64,000 nucleotides of DNA from Gymnopilus junonius (taxonomy: Eukaryota; Basidiomycota; Agaricomycetes; Agaricales; Galerinaceae), in the NCBI GenBank assembly GCA_015501075.1, contig JADNYJ010000116.1:1-64000 (forward strand), given 5' to 3'. The position numbers were made by a program, and so were the translations under genes. This document shows positions 47,161-59,067 of the stretch, piece by piece (position 1 is the first letter of the stretch; every line of letters begins with the position of its first letter). The notes below the pieces were generated by a model. It made no database searches, was not told the DNA's origin, and was given only the letters and a program-made list of their open reading frames with translations.

Positions 47161-48307
47161 CCCACGTCTGCGTATGTTAATGATTTACGAAATTTATTAA
47201 ATACTTGTGAAGAAACTAATCCTGAAGTACCTTTATATGTCTAGTTTCTCGGGCCCCGACTTATGAACGTTTCCGGACTTGCCGACACACGTTTTGCGCT
47301 GGACCGTTTTAGTCGACTAGTTATTGCAACTGCTTGGGTGAATAGCTGCTATCCTTGTAACCACGCTTATGAGGTGGTCAATTAATCACTTGCATGCATA
47401 CATAGGTACTAGTACATAGGTAGGTAAGTAACCGGTGAGGTCCTAATAAAGGAACGACCAGCCCATGGGTTTATTTGAAGACTTGTGATCACAGCCCACG
47501 GGGATGCCCGACTCGAATTTCTGGTACCGGTCTCATGTTCTAAAAGAATGGTTTGGATAATTATATCTCTTGATCAAGACTCTTTTCGAGTTCTGATATC
47601 CATTCGCCACCCCAAAGTCTATCTCAGGCAGCCACCCTAGCAAGAAACATTCACCGCTAATGGCACACCAAATATTAAAAATCACTTTTGAATTCTGAAC
47701 TTCAACCTTTTCCCGAACAAATTAATTTTATTAAATTGGTCTGCAGGTATTCGCAAATTTTCGTAGCATTTAGATGGATATTGATGAGCAAAAGACGTAG
47801 AATATATTGGCACATATGTTGCAAAAAGAATTGAGAAAAATTGAGTTGAATCAGTTGAAATAAATGCGTGTCAAAAGTGTGCCATTGGCGGGTGGTGTGC
47901 CATTAGCCGGGGGATGACTGTATTAGAGAGAATTTGCTGCGACCGTAGAACTCCTTACTTTCCTTAGTTGCGTGGCGCGAACTACGGTAGAGTAAAAGCA
48001 CCGTGAAACTTGCAATACCTACCATTCAACTGTTAACCGTACTTATGACAGATCCCGTTTTCTCTAAGAAATTGCCGCTCGTATCTCCGTTCAAGATCTC
48101 GCCTCAACGCACGCCTGGGCCGTACGGTTCCTTGTCTTGACGAACCTGGTGAGAATCGCAGAAATTCCATTACGTTTTATTTTCTGATGAGATTTCCATT
48201 AGGAGTCTGCAGAGATCCGTACCAGCAATGAAAAAGAGGATAAAAGCGAGCTTTTCAGAGGCTGAGTTCTACAGCGCAATATCCTCCTCACGAAAGACTC
48301 TTCCAAG
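47161..48307. promoter_or_regulatory. Intergenic; promoter of secreted Cys-rich gene 1
   Basis: No gene seen. A TATA-like GATAAAAG at about 48239-48246 sits 60-70 bp before the next ATG. Confidence 0.4.
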
Positions 48308-48769
48308 ATGAAGTTCTCGATCTTATCTTTTGTTACTACTTTGGCTTTCGTCTCGCAGGCACTTGCCACGCCTGCTCCCCAGGGATCTACCACCGTTTAT
48401 CACTGTACGTGTTTATCTTTTAAACTTGTCGTCGTATCAAGTTCTGACTGCCACTGGTATCACAGGCAATGGACCATCGGTATGTCTACAATTTCAAATA
48501 TTCATAGATGTCGATTGACTTCTTGAACTCGTCACCTTCATCTAGGGAGAGACTTGTAAGCGACACGTTTCTCTTGTGGTTTCTAATGTTGATGAACACA
48601 TGTCACTTAATTTCTAGGCCCTACTGGATATCGCTGCTGCGGTCCCCTCCTAGTTGGAGTCGGCGGAACGTAAGTCGAACATTTAGTTGGGGGATTTATT
48701 TTTTTGCTGAATACGAATTATTTTGGTAGCTGTTACCTTGGAACCACCGGCATTTGCCCTGACTTGTAG
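48308..48769 (+). CDS. Small secreted cysteine-rich protein 1 (C-C-CC-C-C)
   Basis: Five exons: 48308-48404, 48466-48479 (14 nt), 48546-48555 (10 nt), 48618-48669, 48730-48769; all GT-AG and in frame, 70 residues. Residues 1-20 are a signal peptide (MKFSILSFVTTLAFVSQALA), followed by a short TPAPQ segment and a mature core with exactly six cysteines in the order C-x7-C-x5-CC-x10-C-x7-C. The core motif is CCGPLLVGVGGTC. Introns split the codons of Cys1 and Cys2 (phase 1). The pattern fits an inhibitor-cystine-knot (knottin) framework, but disulphide pairing is inferred, not known. First of a seven-member cluster. Role unknown; could be effector, antimicrobial, signal or structural. Confidence 0.88.
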
Positions 48770-49471
48770 TTCACTTTCGGTTAATTAGCCTTCATTGGTC
48801 CCTAGTCGATCACGCATCCGTCAGGACTGGCCCCACCAAGTCAATAATCAGAGCCCGCTGTTTGATGACAGTTATCTTGGAAAAGTGTGCCTCTCCGAAA
48901 TAAGTTTATATCTGAGTCGTGCTGGCCTGATCAGACAGCGCTCTGCTCGTCCCAAATGTGTTCATGAAAAAACCGGAACACGCCTCGGGCCTATCGATGC
49001 AGCGCGTGCTCATTGCTGCTGCGGTCTCTCCAAGAGGAATGCGAGTATAAATTGGTCGGTGGCCCAATCAATCCCGCCCGCTGTAATTGAGGCGGTTCAG
49101 AACGCCTCAAAGTGGACAGATCGACTGCGCATCTGAGACCGTCCTTATGTACCTGACATCCAAGGTCAATTTTGTACAGAAATTGGGCGCCCTCATTCAG
49201 ATTTGTAAGTGTCACGAGTGTTTTATTCGCCAAACCTGAGACGAATAAGAACCTGAGCGCGCTCCCCTGCATTTTTCCGTGGATCGTTCGGAGGCTGCGT
49301 GGGTCCATACATAGATGTAACCGTTACTAGAATTCAACAGGACAATTAGCTATCCGTATGACAGTGACAGAACTTAGCTTGAAGGAATGATCATGAAGCC
49401 CAACATATATATGAAGGACGAGTGAAGGAATTAACAGGTTAGAAATCTCCTCTGTTCATCACTTAAACGTC
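48770..49471. other. Intergenic between Cys-rich genes 1 and 2
   Basis: No gene. TATA-like CATATATATG at about 49403-49412 precedes gene 2. Confidence 0.4.
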
Positions 49472-49927
49472 ATGAAGTTCCAAATCCTTTCTTTCGTCGT
49501 ATCCCTTGCACTGTTTTCTCAAGTGTTTGCAACACCCACCCCACAAACAACTGATCCTCTTGCCTGTATGTTCTTGAAGTTCATCGTTGGGGTTGACGTT
49601 GACGCAGATCGTAGGTGGCGGCCCTGATGTAAGTTACGCATGAAGCTTTTGCTAGGATTGTTTTTTTATGGCCGTTATCCGTTTGATGGCGATAGAATAT
49701 ACCATGTAAGCTGCAGTTTTGTGTCGTCAAGAATATTCTCTCCGATTGAGTGACTATGGTATTGCAGGTCCTTCTGGATATCGATGCTGCCTTGGACCTT
49801 TTAGTCCATTCGAACAACGTTTGGGAGAGTACGTCATTCAGTATAATTTATCTGGTTTGAAGGCGGTCTGATGATAAGAACGTTTAAAAGGTGCCAGCCC
49901 GGGCTGCGTGGCGTGTGCCCTACATAG
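49472..49927 (+). CDS. Small secreted cysteine-rich protein 2 (longer loop)
   Basis: Exons 49472-49565, 49615-49628 (14 nt), 49696-49705 (10 nt), 49768-49828 and 49891-49927; GT-AG throughout, 71 residues. Signal peptide MKFQILSFVVSLALFSQVFA, then TPTPQ, then six cysteines spaced C-x7-C-x5-CC-x13-C-x7-C. It keeps CPSGYRCC but lacks the GVGGTC motif: the loop before Cys5 is three residues longer and charged (FEQRLGE). Same intron phases as gene 1 (1, 0, 1, 2). Same orientation as gene 1 and 700 bp downstream, so a local tandem duplication followed by divergence is likely. Confidence 0.85.
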
Positions 49928-50496
49928 GCATACGACTGAATCAATCTCACCTTTAGCGTCTTGGGGGTCTTGGTACACTTGCATAATTATCGCTACAAGA
50001 GAGCACCTGCTAGTACTTGAGAGCCGAAGATACCAATGACCAGTTGTTGAACTTGAAAATTTCTTTGATCGTCTCGTCCAAGTTAGGCTCAGATATCCCA
50101 GCATTGTTGCTTGTACCAATCGAATTATTGTAGTTAATAAACCCAGGAATGAACTAATGCAGGATATAGAGCCCAAGGCAGAAGAAAGCAGCAACCCGTT
50201 AAGAGAGATGGTTGAAACTTTCTAAAAATAGCTCTGCCTGACCAAAGGTTCGATTGACATATGTTGGAAATTCATAGAGAGCTCTCTATGGCCATGCGAA
50301 AATCTAGAATTGACAGTAAAAGAGGTTGAAGTGGTGACGTGGTTTGGACGTGGAGGGGCAGAGGAATTATTTTAAGTTTGAAAGAAAGCCACCGTTCTAA
50401 AGATAACAACAGCAAATAGAGCGTTGTCGTCATTTCGGGAAGCGTGTCTGGCGGCTTAGAACGCTCTTGAACCTGAACCACGACTTGCGGGCCACC
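49928..50496. promoter_or_regulatory. Intergenic; promoter of the anoctamin gene
   Basis: No gene seen. The following start has a strong Kozak context (GCCACCATGC). Confidence 0.35.
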
Positions 50497-53176
50497 ATGC
50501 CAGAAACCCGTCCTCCCGATGTCGACATAGTTATTACCTTCAGAGCGACGAAGCCAACATCGCTATCGAAGCATCAGACACGGGAGGATGCAAGAAAGGC
50601 GGCACAGCAGTACAAAACGCTCATCGAGACACTCACTTACGCGGGTCTGAAAGCCGTCGGGAGGAGAGGAGAGTCTCTCGGGCATCTTCTGGTGTTCGTG
50701 ACCTGTCCGCCTAAGCTAGTAGAGGAGCTGGTTAGACGTGAACGGTGAGCAAAAAGCCGATTTTTTTCTGGCAGTATTGTGATATTTTTCTTGCTCCAGG
50801 CATTCAGACTTCATCTCAGGTTACCTGTGGCACCAGCAGCCAATGTAATTGCTCTATCGCCTGCAGAGCGCATCCGTTTAGTCTACACCTACATTACGTC
50901 AACCCCGTCTGACGGTGGCTTGGGTATCTCCCCCGAGGCTCCTGAATGGGACCTTGTCGAATCTATCTTCACCTTACACGATCGCGAATTCAACGAAGTG
51001 TGGGTTAGAGCTTGGAAGCCACGTAATATTGCTTCCGTTCAGCTAGAACGCATCAAGGACCAATTCGGCGATGCTCTGGCCTTCTACTTTGCTTTCCTCG
51101 CCTCCTACACAAAATTCCTTGCCTTTCCAGCATTCTAGGTCTCATTGGACATTTCTTATTACCTCCATATTCACCTGTATATTCTGTCTTGGTTTCGGTC
51201 TGGTCCATTGTGTTCGTGGAATGGTGGCGCGTTCATGAACGAATTTTGTCGCTACGTTTTGGTACTCGAGGGTCCTTTAAGGTCGAGAAGCACAGGGCAC
51301 AGTGGAAGAAAGGCTTGTCTTGGTGGCAGAGAGAACTACGTGTTCTCGCAAGCGTTCCAATTATCCTTCTCTTTGCGGGTATCTTGTCGACCATCCTGAC
51401 TGGCATCTTTATCTTTGAAGCATTCGTTACGCAACTGTATCAAGGCCCTGGAAAGCATCTAATCGTCAGTCCTTTCCCTTTTTTTGTTTATTTTTGTATT
51501 TCATACTATTCATACGCGCAGACTTTTTCTCCGACCTTAATATTTGTCGTACTTGTACCCAGAGTGCTTGCGCTTTACCAAGCCATCGCAGTCAGACTTA
51601 CAAACTGGGAGAACCATTCGCACAAATCGACGCATACCGCCTCCCTTACTCTCAAAACATTTGCCCTAAGTGCGGTTGTCGCATACTTGGGTCTTGCTCT
51701 TTCCGCCTTTGTTTATGTACCTTTTGGAGAGGGCGTAATGCGCTGGGTCCAAGCTTGGCTTTTCAATGGCGTGCCCACGACAACTCATACCGGCATCTCA
51801 GCGGCGATTAGGGATATGCTCAACGGGACCATTTCTGCTGCCAAAGATTCATCCATAGTCGTTGATTCCGTGACAGGCGCGTCTCCGAAACTTGGACACG
51901 TGGCCATGTGGGATATCGATCCAAGTAACGCACGGCTGAAGTTAAACCCAGGAAGGCTGAGGGAACAAATGTTCGCGTATACGGTTACCGCACAAGTCGT
52001 CAACACCTTCACTGAGGTTGCACTGCCGTTTTTGCTTCGCAGAATATCTGCTTTCCGAAAAGATAGAGCTGCTCTCAACAAACCAAAACCCATTGTTGCA
52101 CCTTCTTCTGGTGCCTCCGCCACGGGATCTACCACTGGTACTAGCTCCGCTGTTGATGGGCAGACCGCGTCTTCTCCGACGTTAAAGAAACGTGTGGTCT
52201 TTGAAGATGAGAAGGAGCGCGGAGGTCTTGCCGAACGCGCGTTTCTGGACAAGGTCAGAGAGGAAGCAGCGCTACCTGACTATGATTTATTTGTAGATTA
52301 TAATGAAATGGTGGTTCAATTTGGATATGTTGCTTTGTGGTCCGCGATGTGGCCTTTAGCTGGAAGTGAGTATCACCATGATTTTTTCTTCATTATTTGT
52401 TTGGCCTATTTTCTTCCTGATTTCTGATTCTTGTCTCGTTTCTAGCAATGGCATTTCTCAATAATCTGTTGGAATTGCGTTCGGACGCGTTCAAGATCAC
52501 TATCAATAATCGGCGGCCAATACCCTGTCGGACGGACACGATTGGACCGTGGCTGGATACGCTCACATTTCTCACCTGGCTAGGTGCCTTGACAAACTCA
52601 GCGCTTGTCTATCTGTTTTCACCTCAATTGCTCCCTTCCTCTTCCAAATCCAACTTTGCAGGAAGTACACTCCTTAAGAATGTCTCTGAACTACTCAATG
52701 AGAGCACCGCCGCTATTCAAGAACATTTCGTCTCAGCGTCTGGCGGCCGTTCTGAAACTCCTTCATCCCCTGCCACCTCAGCTTGGGGCGTGGATGGCTC
52801 ATCGTCTCCATCAGCGTTATGGGCTACACGCGAGCTTCTCCTCAAAGCAGCTTTGGTCGCCCTGATCGCATCACACGGGTTTATCCTCGTGCGTCTCTTC
52901 ATCCGGCATATCGTTGAGAAGGTCTTCTGGCGGGGCAGTGGCGAGGTTGCAGAGAGGGAGAGAGAAGATCGGGAGGTCAAGGTGCAGTTCTTGAAGGGCG
53001 CTGGACCAGGTGGATCTAGTGGACTCAGACTGGTCGGCGAAGTGAGGATTGAGAGGAATATTGATGACCCAGATGGGGCGATTAGTGGTGAAAGCGAGGC
53101 GAAGGGGGATGAGATGGCGTTCTGGGACCATGATGAAGGCATTGATGAGATTCAGAGATTATCGAAGGAGGCGTGA
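50497..53176 (+). CDS. TMEM16 / anoctamin-family membrane protein (Ist2-like)
   Basis: Calcium-dependent lipid scramblase / ion-channel family; the yeast member Ist2 tethers ER to plasma membrane. ATG at 50497; N-terminal cytosolic domain (PDVDIVITFRATKP, RLVYTYITSTP), then the transmembrane region: ALAFYFAFLASYTKFLAFPAF, LIGHFLLPPYSPVYSVLV with EWWRVHER, TM pairs ending NWENHSH, the re-entrant/TM core, and the anoctamin signature YNEMVVQFGYVALWSAMWPLA followed by LNNLLELRSDAFKI. Calcium ligands are plausible but not mapped. Stop at 53176. At about 51134-51137 the frame is broken: GCATTCTAGG where GCATTCCTAGG would continue into LGLIGHF, i.e. one C missing from a CC run. Confidence 0.88.
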
Positions 53177-53681
53177 AGCTGCTTTGAGGTAAGTTGTATT
53201 TGATTCCATCTTGAATCTTGGGTCGACCGATTGATTTAAACATCTTTGCCCTCTGCAGATGCAGAGTAGTGAAGACTTGAAACACACTTGATGATTATTG
53301 ATGTTAGACGTTTTTTATTATGCATTTGTACGCACATACGAGAAGCATAGCGAGTTGTTCTTTCTCCCTCTTGTTTTTCTCTGTAATTCACGACCGTAGT
53401 AGAGTAGTATATCTGATCCCTATCATACATGTTTCCAGCAATCGAGTTGTACTGTCTTAGTGATAATAAATAACTCTCTATGCTTATGTATGTTTCTTTA
53501 GCTTTTGCACTGCCGCCAGTGGCCACTGGTCCTCTTGGAGGCCATTTGTGTTGCACAGCACAATCCGGTTTCCGCGGAGCCCCTATCCGGGATGATTAGA
53601 TAAGAGCTGTTATCGTACAAAAACGGTACAGGGGTTTTGACCCGTACCATCACTTGCTCAAACCTCGCCTGCAACCTAACT
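53177..53681. other. Intergenic
   Basis: No gene seen. Confidence 0.4.
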
Positions 53682-54469
53682 ATGGCTTCATACCATGTCG
53701 ACGAAAGGTGAAAAGATTAAATATATCGTGTTTGTTCCTCTTACTGGACGCTTGTATTCTGATAGCTGCATCTTCTGCTTGATCGTACAAGGTAAGCGCG
53801 AGCCCTTAATGTTCCGGTGAATGACTTTTCTGACAAGGAACTAATGACAGGCAAGATTCCGAGCTTCAAAGTCTTTGAAACAGAGAAAAGGTGGGAATTT
53901 ATTTGTACAGCTCTCTGTGCTGGATCTAAAATAAATCCCTAGCCTGGCGTTTCTTGACATTAATCCTGTATCCGAGGGTCACACTCTGGTCATCTCAAAG
54001 TGTCGGTTTGGGCTAATTTTTCTCTTTTGAAATGCAGTGCGCTTGAACTACCGTCCCTTGTAGATCACGGAGAGAAGATTTTAGATCTTCCAGATGAATA
54101 TCTAGCTGATATCGGCCCCATCTTGAAGAAAGTGGCCAAAGCTATTGGCGCTGAACAATTCAACGTCATCCAGGTGAGGAGTTTGGTGTATACCCTTTCC
54201 CTCAGTGATCCTGAATGAAAATTTGCTATAGAATAATGGGAAGATGGCTATGCAGGTAAGTATTCTGGCTTCCAGAGTGCTTGATTGTGATTTAAACCCT
54301 ACATAATCAGCACGTCGACCATGTTCATTTCCACATTGTTCCCAAGCCTAGCCCGACTGAAGGACTGGTTATCAATGAGGAAGTGAATTGGCCTGTCAAG
54401 AAGGTCACAAAAGAGGAGTTGGCAAAGACGGCAGAGAGGCTAATCAGCGCCCTGAACGAAGCTCACTAA
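53682..54469 (+). CDS. HIT-family (histidine triad) nucleotide hydrolase, HINT-like
   Basis: Small nucleotide-binding hydrolase (adenosine phosphoramidase or related). ATG at 53682 (MASYHVDE), then exons CIFCLIVQ with the zinc-type CxxC found in many HINT proteins, GKIPSFKVFETEK, LAFLDINPVSEGHTLVI, and KYHGEKILDLPDEYLADIGP. One intron uses the donor after TCAAAGT (54002) and acceptor CTTGTAG (54063), which restores the family's SKYHGEK. NVIQ, NNGKMAMQ and the histidine triad HVDHVHFHIVPK (about 54311-54346) follow; the middle-His nucleophile is present. TAA at 54467-54469. Complete. Confidence 0.9.
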
Positions 54470-54758
54470 ATATTGTGCAGGTTGCCTCCAATCCAATAAA
54501 CTCTTCATTTTTGCTACGATTCATTCTTCCGGTTTGTATTTCGAGTCTATAATTTTCAAATGAGATAATTTCGTACAGGTTGACTCATTCAAAGATTGGA
54601 AACCATCGCTATCACGACATATTCACAATACACTAGTAAGCAGGATATCAAGACACTTCGGAACGTAAAGGCTTTACGTGCTATGCTTATTACTCAGGGA
54701 AAATATCTGTCCTTCAATTTCCACCTGCATGTTCGGGCGCTGAAATACGTACTGTGCT

Positions 54759-55193
54759 TCAGAGAGGACAAATGCCGACGGCTCCTGGAAAGCAACTGTG
54801 GATCGTCAGTAACACGAGAAAAACGAAGAAAATACAGCACATACGTGCCACCGACGCCTTCAACAATCGGTCCACAGCAACGATATCCTCCAGGGCCTTT
54901 TGATAATGTCATTGGCACTTCAAGTTATCTTGATCAATATTGAAAGATGGACTTACAGGACAAATTCTACAACGTGGGGTTGGACATTCTTCAATAACAA
55001 TTAAAAATATAGTCAAATTATACAGACGTATGGTCCACCGCCTGAGAAATAAGTTTGAGACATAGCTTTACCCACAAGATTAGAGTATGCACATACAATG
55101 CAAAACACAAGTTGCTTCTTGAGTGGAGGCAGGTCCAATGACTTGGGACACGAACCCAACAGAAGTAAAGAGAATAGCAAAAGAGAGCTTCAT
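54759..55193 (-). CDS. Small secreted cysteine-rich protein 3
   Basis: ATG at 55193, TGA ending at 54759; five exons with the same layout as gene 1 (14-nt exon 2, 10-nt exon 3). Signal peptide MKLSFAILFTSVGFVSQVIG, then a core spaced C-x7-C-x5-CC-x10-C-x7-C with CPGGYRCC and GPIVEGVGGTC. An additional cysteine lies four residues before Cys1, giving seven in total, so one may be free or pair between molecules. TATA-like sequence (TATAAAG on the minus strand) lies near 55267. Opposite orientation to genes 1 and 2. Confidence 0.85.
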
Positions 55194-55727
55194 AATTGGT
55201 AAAATTGAGGCGAGGGACTTTGCAGTAGAACTGTGTCTGCAGGAACAGCCACCGAGACTGCAGACTTTATACACAGGGCCTTGGTCCTGTTCTAAAAATA
55301 GGCGTGCTCCTTCTTTAAATCTCTAGAGTCTCCGTCGACGACTCTATCCTTGCTGGTGGGAATGGATATTAATTTCATATCTTAGGACAAAATATGTGTG
55401 CAGTGCCAAGTGAATAAATTGTATTGTTATGAAGGAGTACTCTTCCGCAAGCAATATTTTATGGACACTAGTGGACCGTAACGGTGGGCGCTTCAGCTAA
55501 CACAATTGAAATTTGAGTATGTCTGAACATTAAAAGTCTTGGCGACATTCCATTCAAATAATCAGAATGTACTACCAGCTATTAGTTAAATGTATCTCCG
55601 TTATGTAGAAGTAAATACTACGACTCATGCCCGAAACTTGGTGTATAGACTATGTAAATGTATATACCTCCATTTGCGCTGCGACTCCACCAATCTCGGC
55701 TCTCGTTTTGGCGGGTCTTAAGGGTTT
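55194..55727. other. Intergenic between Cys-rich genes 3 and 4
   Basis: AT-rich; promoter of gene 3 at its left side. No gene seen. Confidence 0.4.
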
Positions 55728-56168
55728 TTACAGAGGGCAGATGCCGGTCTCCCCTTCGTAGCAACTAACGAGCATGTCAGGTGAGCTATTTTCCAGTTAC
55801 CACATTGGTAAAAATTGCACATACGTTCCTCCAAACGTGACGGAAAGAGGTCCACAGCAACGCCAGCCTTTAGGACCTGGAAAATCAAATGGTCAGCCGA
55901 ATTAATCCTGAGGCTTTGCAAGTCAATATTACAATTCTGTTCCTAATCACAAGGGATTCATCTCGGTCAATTTTTACGTCAAGGGACCAGCGCTCATATA
56001 CGTACGAGTTCACCGCCACCTAGAAACCAGATTAAGCTGGAAGCCAGTCAAGGAGGAGAAATAGTACTCACAATGGAAGACTGTGCCTGATTCCTGAGGC
56101 ATTGGAGTAGCGAAAACTTGCAGAGCAAAAGCAAAGGAGGCAATAAGCGTGAAGACAGAAAACTTCAT
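55728..56168 (-). CDS. Small secreted cysteine-rich protein 4 (4-nt microexon)
   Basis: ATG at 56168, TAA ending at 55728. Signal peptide MKFSVFTLIASFAFALQVFA, then TPMPQ and six cysteines spaced C-x5-C-x5-CC-x10-C-x7-C (CPKGWRCC, GGTC). The third exon is only AATT (55933-55936), flanked by AG and GTAATATTG; it is needed to rebuild the Cys2 codon (T|GT) and keep frame. Intron phases 1, 0, 1, 2 as in its paralogues. TATA-like TTTATATACTC lies at about 56240. Confidence 0.83.
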
Positions 56169-56948
56169 TTTGGATTTGTGATTTGATTAGAATTGATGTG
56201 TTTGTGAGGATGAAGCAACTTGGCTGTACTCTGCACCTTTATATACTCTGGCATTATTCTGTGAGGCATTTTCTTTCAGGCACTCATGACCTTAGCCTGG
56301 GCCAACTCGGGCAAGTGCCGGTAAACAGCTGGTATAGATCGATGGTGGATCTCGGTCCAACGGAAAATTTTGTGGGTAAGCCACGAGATGTATCTGAAAG
56401 CGGCGAACTCTCCAGACTGGTAGGTTCAAGGCAGAATACGAACCATCTCTGGCTCTGTTCTAGTTCCTTTTTGTAAGGTCGAGATGAACCCTCCCGAGTA
56501 TTGCAAATCGTGCTAACTTGTAAATAACGTATGCGTCTGACAATTTTCTTCCTGATCCCGCTGACATCCTGACAAAGCGGAAGAATTCTACGGAACAAAG
56601 GCGCCTTGACGTTCTAGAGAATGGTGACGACATCGGCTACGCGCGGTGTCAGAATACATCCGAATTTGAATATCATTTCAAAGCACTTGGGAGTGGGTGC
56701 GAGCAGCGTGTAAAAGTATCGTAAGAATCTTTGTTACATCCGTGCCGAATTGCGTGTATCCCTCAGCCGCCAGTTGAAATGAAAGATAGAAATCAAGCGA
56801 TATAATAATACGATAGACAAAGGATCAATGTTCATATGCTTCAAAAATTCAGATCAGATAAATGGAACCAGAAATAATATGTAAGTTCACACAGCTAAAC
56901 AAATGCCGCCTAATCTGATGAAAGGAACCTATCTCATTAGGTCTGAAT
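56169..56948. other. Intergenic between Cys-rich genes 4 and 5
   Basis: No gene seen. Confidence 0.4.
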
Positions 56949-57391
56949 TTAAAGGGGGCAAGCACCTCCAATGGGATGGCATCTTGGAAGTCATTCACTC
57001 TCAAAAATCCATCGTCAACGTCGGAGGGACACTTACATGCCACCAAGGGTCGCCGAAATTGGCCCACAGCATTCAAATCCGACTGGGCCTTTAAGTAGGA
57101 CAAGAGTCAGAATGCAACTCTGGGAGCACATAGAAATTATGACGCACATAGTTGAGGATTCTAATCAAGGGAACCAGACTCAGTGCAAGACAAGATTAAG
57201 AAGGGTGAATGCTTTACTACATACCAAAATACCATCGCCTGGAAGATAAGAGCATTTATCAAAAATTGCTTTCAATTTAAATTTGAGCAAATCTCACAAT
57301 GAATAATTCCGGAGGAACCCTGAGGAGCTGGCGTAGCCAAAGTAGCAACCGAAACCGCAATGGTAATAACAAGAGAGATCCAGGACTTCAT
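56949..57391 (-). CDS. Small secreted cysteine-rich protein 5
   Basis: ATG at 57391, TAA ending at 56949. Signal peptide MKSWISLVITIAVSVATLA, TPAPQ, then six cysteines spaced C-x8-C-x5-CC-x10-C-x6-C (CPVGFECC, GPISATLGGIC). Exon 2 is 14 nt, exon 3 is 13 nt (AATCCTCAACTAT). The last intron was chosen with the acceptor TTCCAAG near 56983, which gives the fifth and sixth cysteines and ends CPL; a more distal acceptor would lose both. Same family and intron phases as its neighbours. Confidence 0.8.
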
Positions 57392-57919
57392 AGTTTGTTT
57401 AGTTCCGCGACAACGCAATGGTATGTAAAGTAAGCGTATTGGAGACAGATGCCCGTCACCGTTTGGGGCTTTATACGACGCAGGCGGGATACCGAGCGCG
57501 ATTTTTAATTGAGTACTTAGATCGGTACCATCGTCTCCCCAACGTTTACCTGTCAGGACAGGTGATCAGGTATTTGAATGTCAACTGCTGACGTCGTGGA
57601 AATGATTCGGTAGCTTTCTCGCCTCAATAGCACGTTTATCATGCAAAGGAAGGTGTCGAATTCGCCTTTCAAACGACCTAGTTTCGCTGTTTTATGTAGC
57701 CCAGATGTGCAGCAAATATAACAGAGTCTTTTCAGCGGACCTGGCATGCATTCACCTGGCATGACTAGACGCAAGGATTTTCGTTGACAGTTTGAAGATC
57801 ATTAACACCTGACTATCGCCACTACGCAATTTGGATCAGCGCCCGTACCAATATCAGAATGACGTACATCTCGATTTCAATCCGTCTGTCAGGAGAATAG
57901 ACCTGGATTGCTGTAGGGT
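57392..57919. other. Intergenic between Cys-rich gene 5 and the broken copy
   Basis: No gene seen. TATA-like CTTTATAC at about 57469 on the gene 5 side. Confidence 0.35.
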
Positions 57920-58340
57920 TGGGAGGGAATGTGGCTCCTTAATCCACGGGCCGATCATAAAAGGTCGGGTTAGGTGGGATATATGTGTATTCAAGGGGCG
58001 GCTTCTGAGTCTGGGTTGATCAAGAATAGACACTCACGTTTTGCCTATGCCCGCGATGATGGGACCACAGCATTAGACCCCAGTCGGGCCTGGGTATTTC
58101 ACTTTCATTAGAAGTCTTCTTCGTGCCTATTTCAAAGAGAACGTGAACTTTGGACTCCGTTTCAGAATGGAAATATTTCATTACCGTCAGGCGCGAACTA
58201 GAAACAAAGCACTTACCATCAGCAAATTGCCTGGGACTCGCTTCAGCCATCTTATTACGCTGCTAAATGATCAGAACACTCGCAATGAGTGACGCTGGTG
58301 GAGCTTTGAGAAGCTGGCGAGGCCATGACCATGTCAAATT
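57920..58340 (-). pseudogene. Broken member of the secreted Cys-rich family
   Basis: Minus strand. About 58284-58337 matches the pro-segment through the Cys1 half codon (ASPASQSSTSVTH then T|), but its donor is GCGAGT instead of GTGAGT and the signal-peptide part is gone. About 58037-58090 matches the CC exon (CPTGV then stop, then CCGPIIAGIGKT), with TAA exactly where the residue before CC should be. A GTGAGT donor after the Thr half codon is still present. Clearly decayed; no product expected. Confidence 0.7.
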
Positions 58341-59067
58341 TGGGTCGCACTTACCATTGTTCACGGAGGTTCTAGTCGGGAAATGGGGATAAAAGTCGGA
58401 AATGCCATGGTAAAGAATTTACACCAGTAGGATATCTTCCTGACGTAGGATGACAGATCAATACGTGTGAATACCAGCAATCCCAGATTCGGTTTCGTCC
58501 ATTTTAATTGAAGTACGTTATGGGCTTTAACTGGCAAAGATCAAATGGTACAGACAATTGGACACCTGATTCAATTTCAAAGTACTGCGGCCCGAAGGAG
58601 CGTTTCAAGTCATTGGAATCATCAGGATGGTCAGCAGTTCGACAGCGCGGAAATGTCTAGGTGGAAGATATTGTCAGTTGGCGAAGGGCGTTCTAACAGA
58701 AAGGCACACGTACCAGGTCAGCTCTCGGATTCCCGAAGACGAGGCTAGGAAGACCCACCTCGGGCCCGCAAGTCAAGGGCGAAATGTGGAAATCGGAGCA
58801 TGTCCAGAACGGAAAGTCTTTTAAGTTCCTGCAGCCTGAAGAATGAGCCGGCATCGACAATCAAAGCGACGGAGTAAACAACTAGGGTGAAGACGATGTA
58901 TTGAAGCGAAATAAAAAGGACACGGAAGAGCATGAGGTCTCGCAGCGAACGCGGAAGCACATCAAGGTGACGTGTTAATAAAGAGAAGGAATTGGGGTAA
59001 AAGATACACGCAATGAGAACAGCCCTTTCAAAATAATATGCATCTATTAATGTGGGTTCGCTTGGAC
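58341..59067. other. Intergenic; possible kinesin 3' region
   Basis: A minus-strand open frame (58745-59071) has hydrophobic stretches but overlaps the kinesin stop codon and lacks support. Confidence 0.35.

Noticed and set aside
49000..49035. GCTGCTGCGGTCTC resembling the CC exon of the Cys-rich family
   Set aside because: Only about 15 bases match and no flanking exon or splice signal supports it; possible chance or very old remnant.
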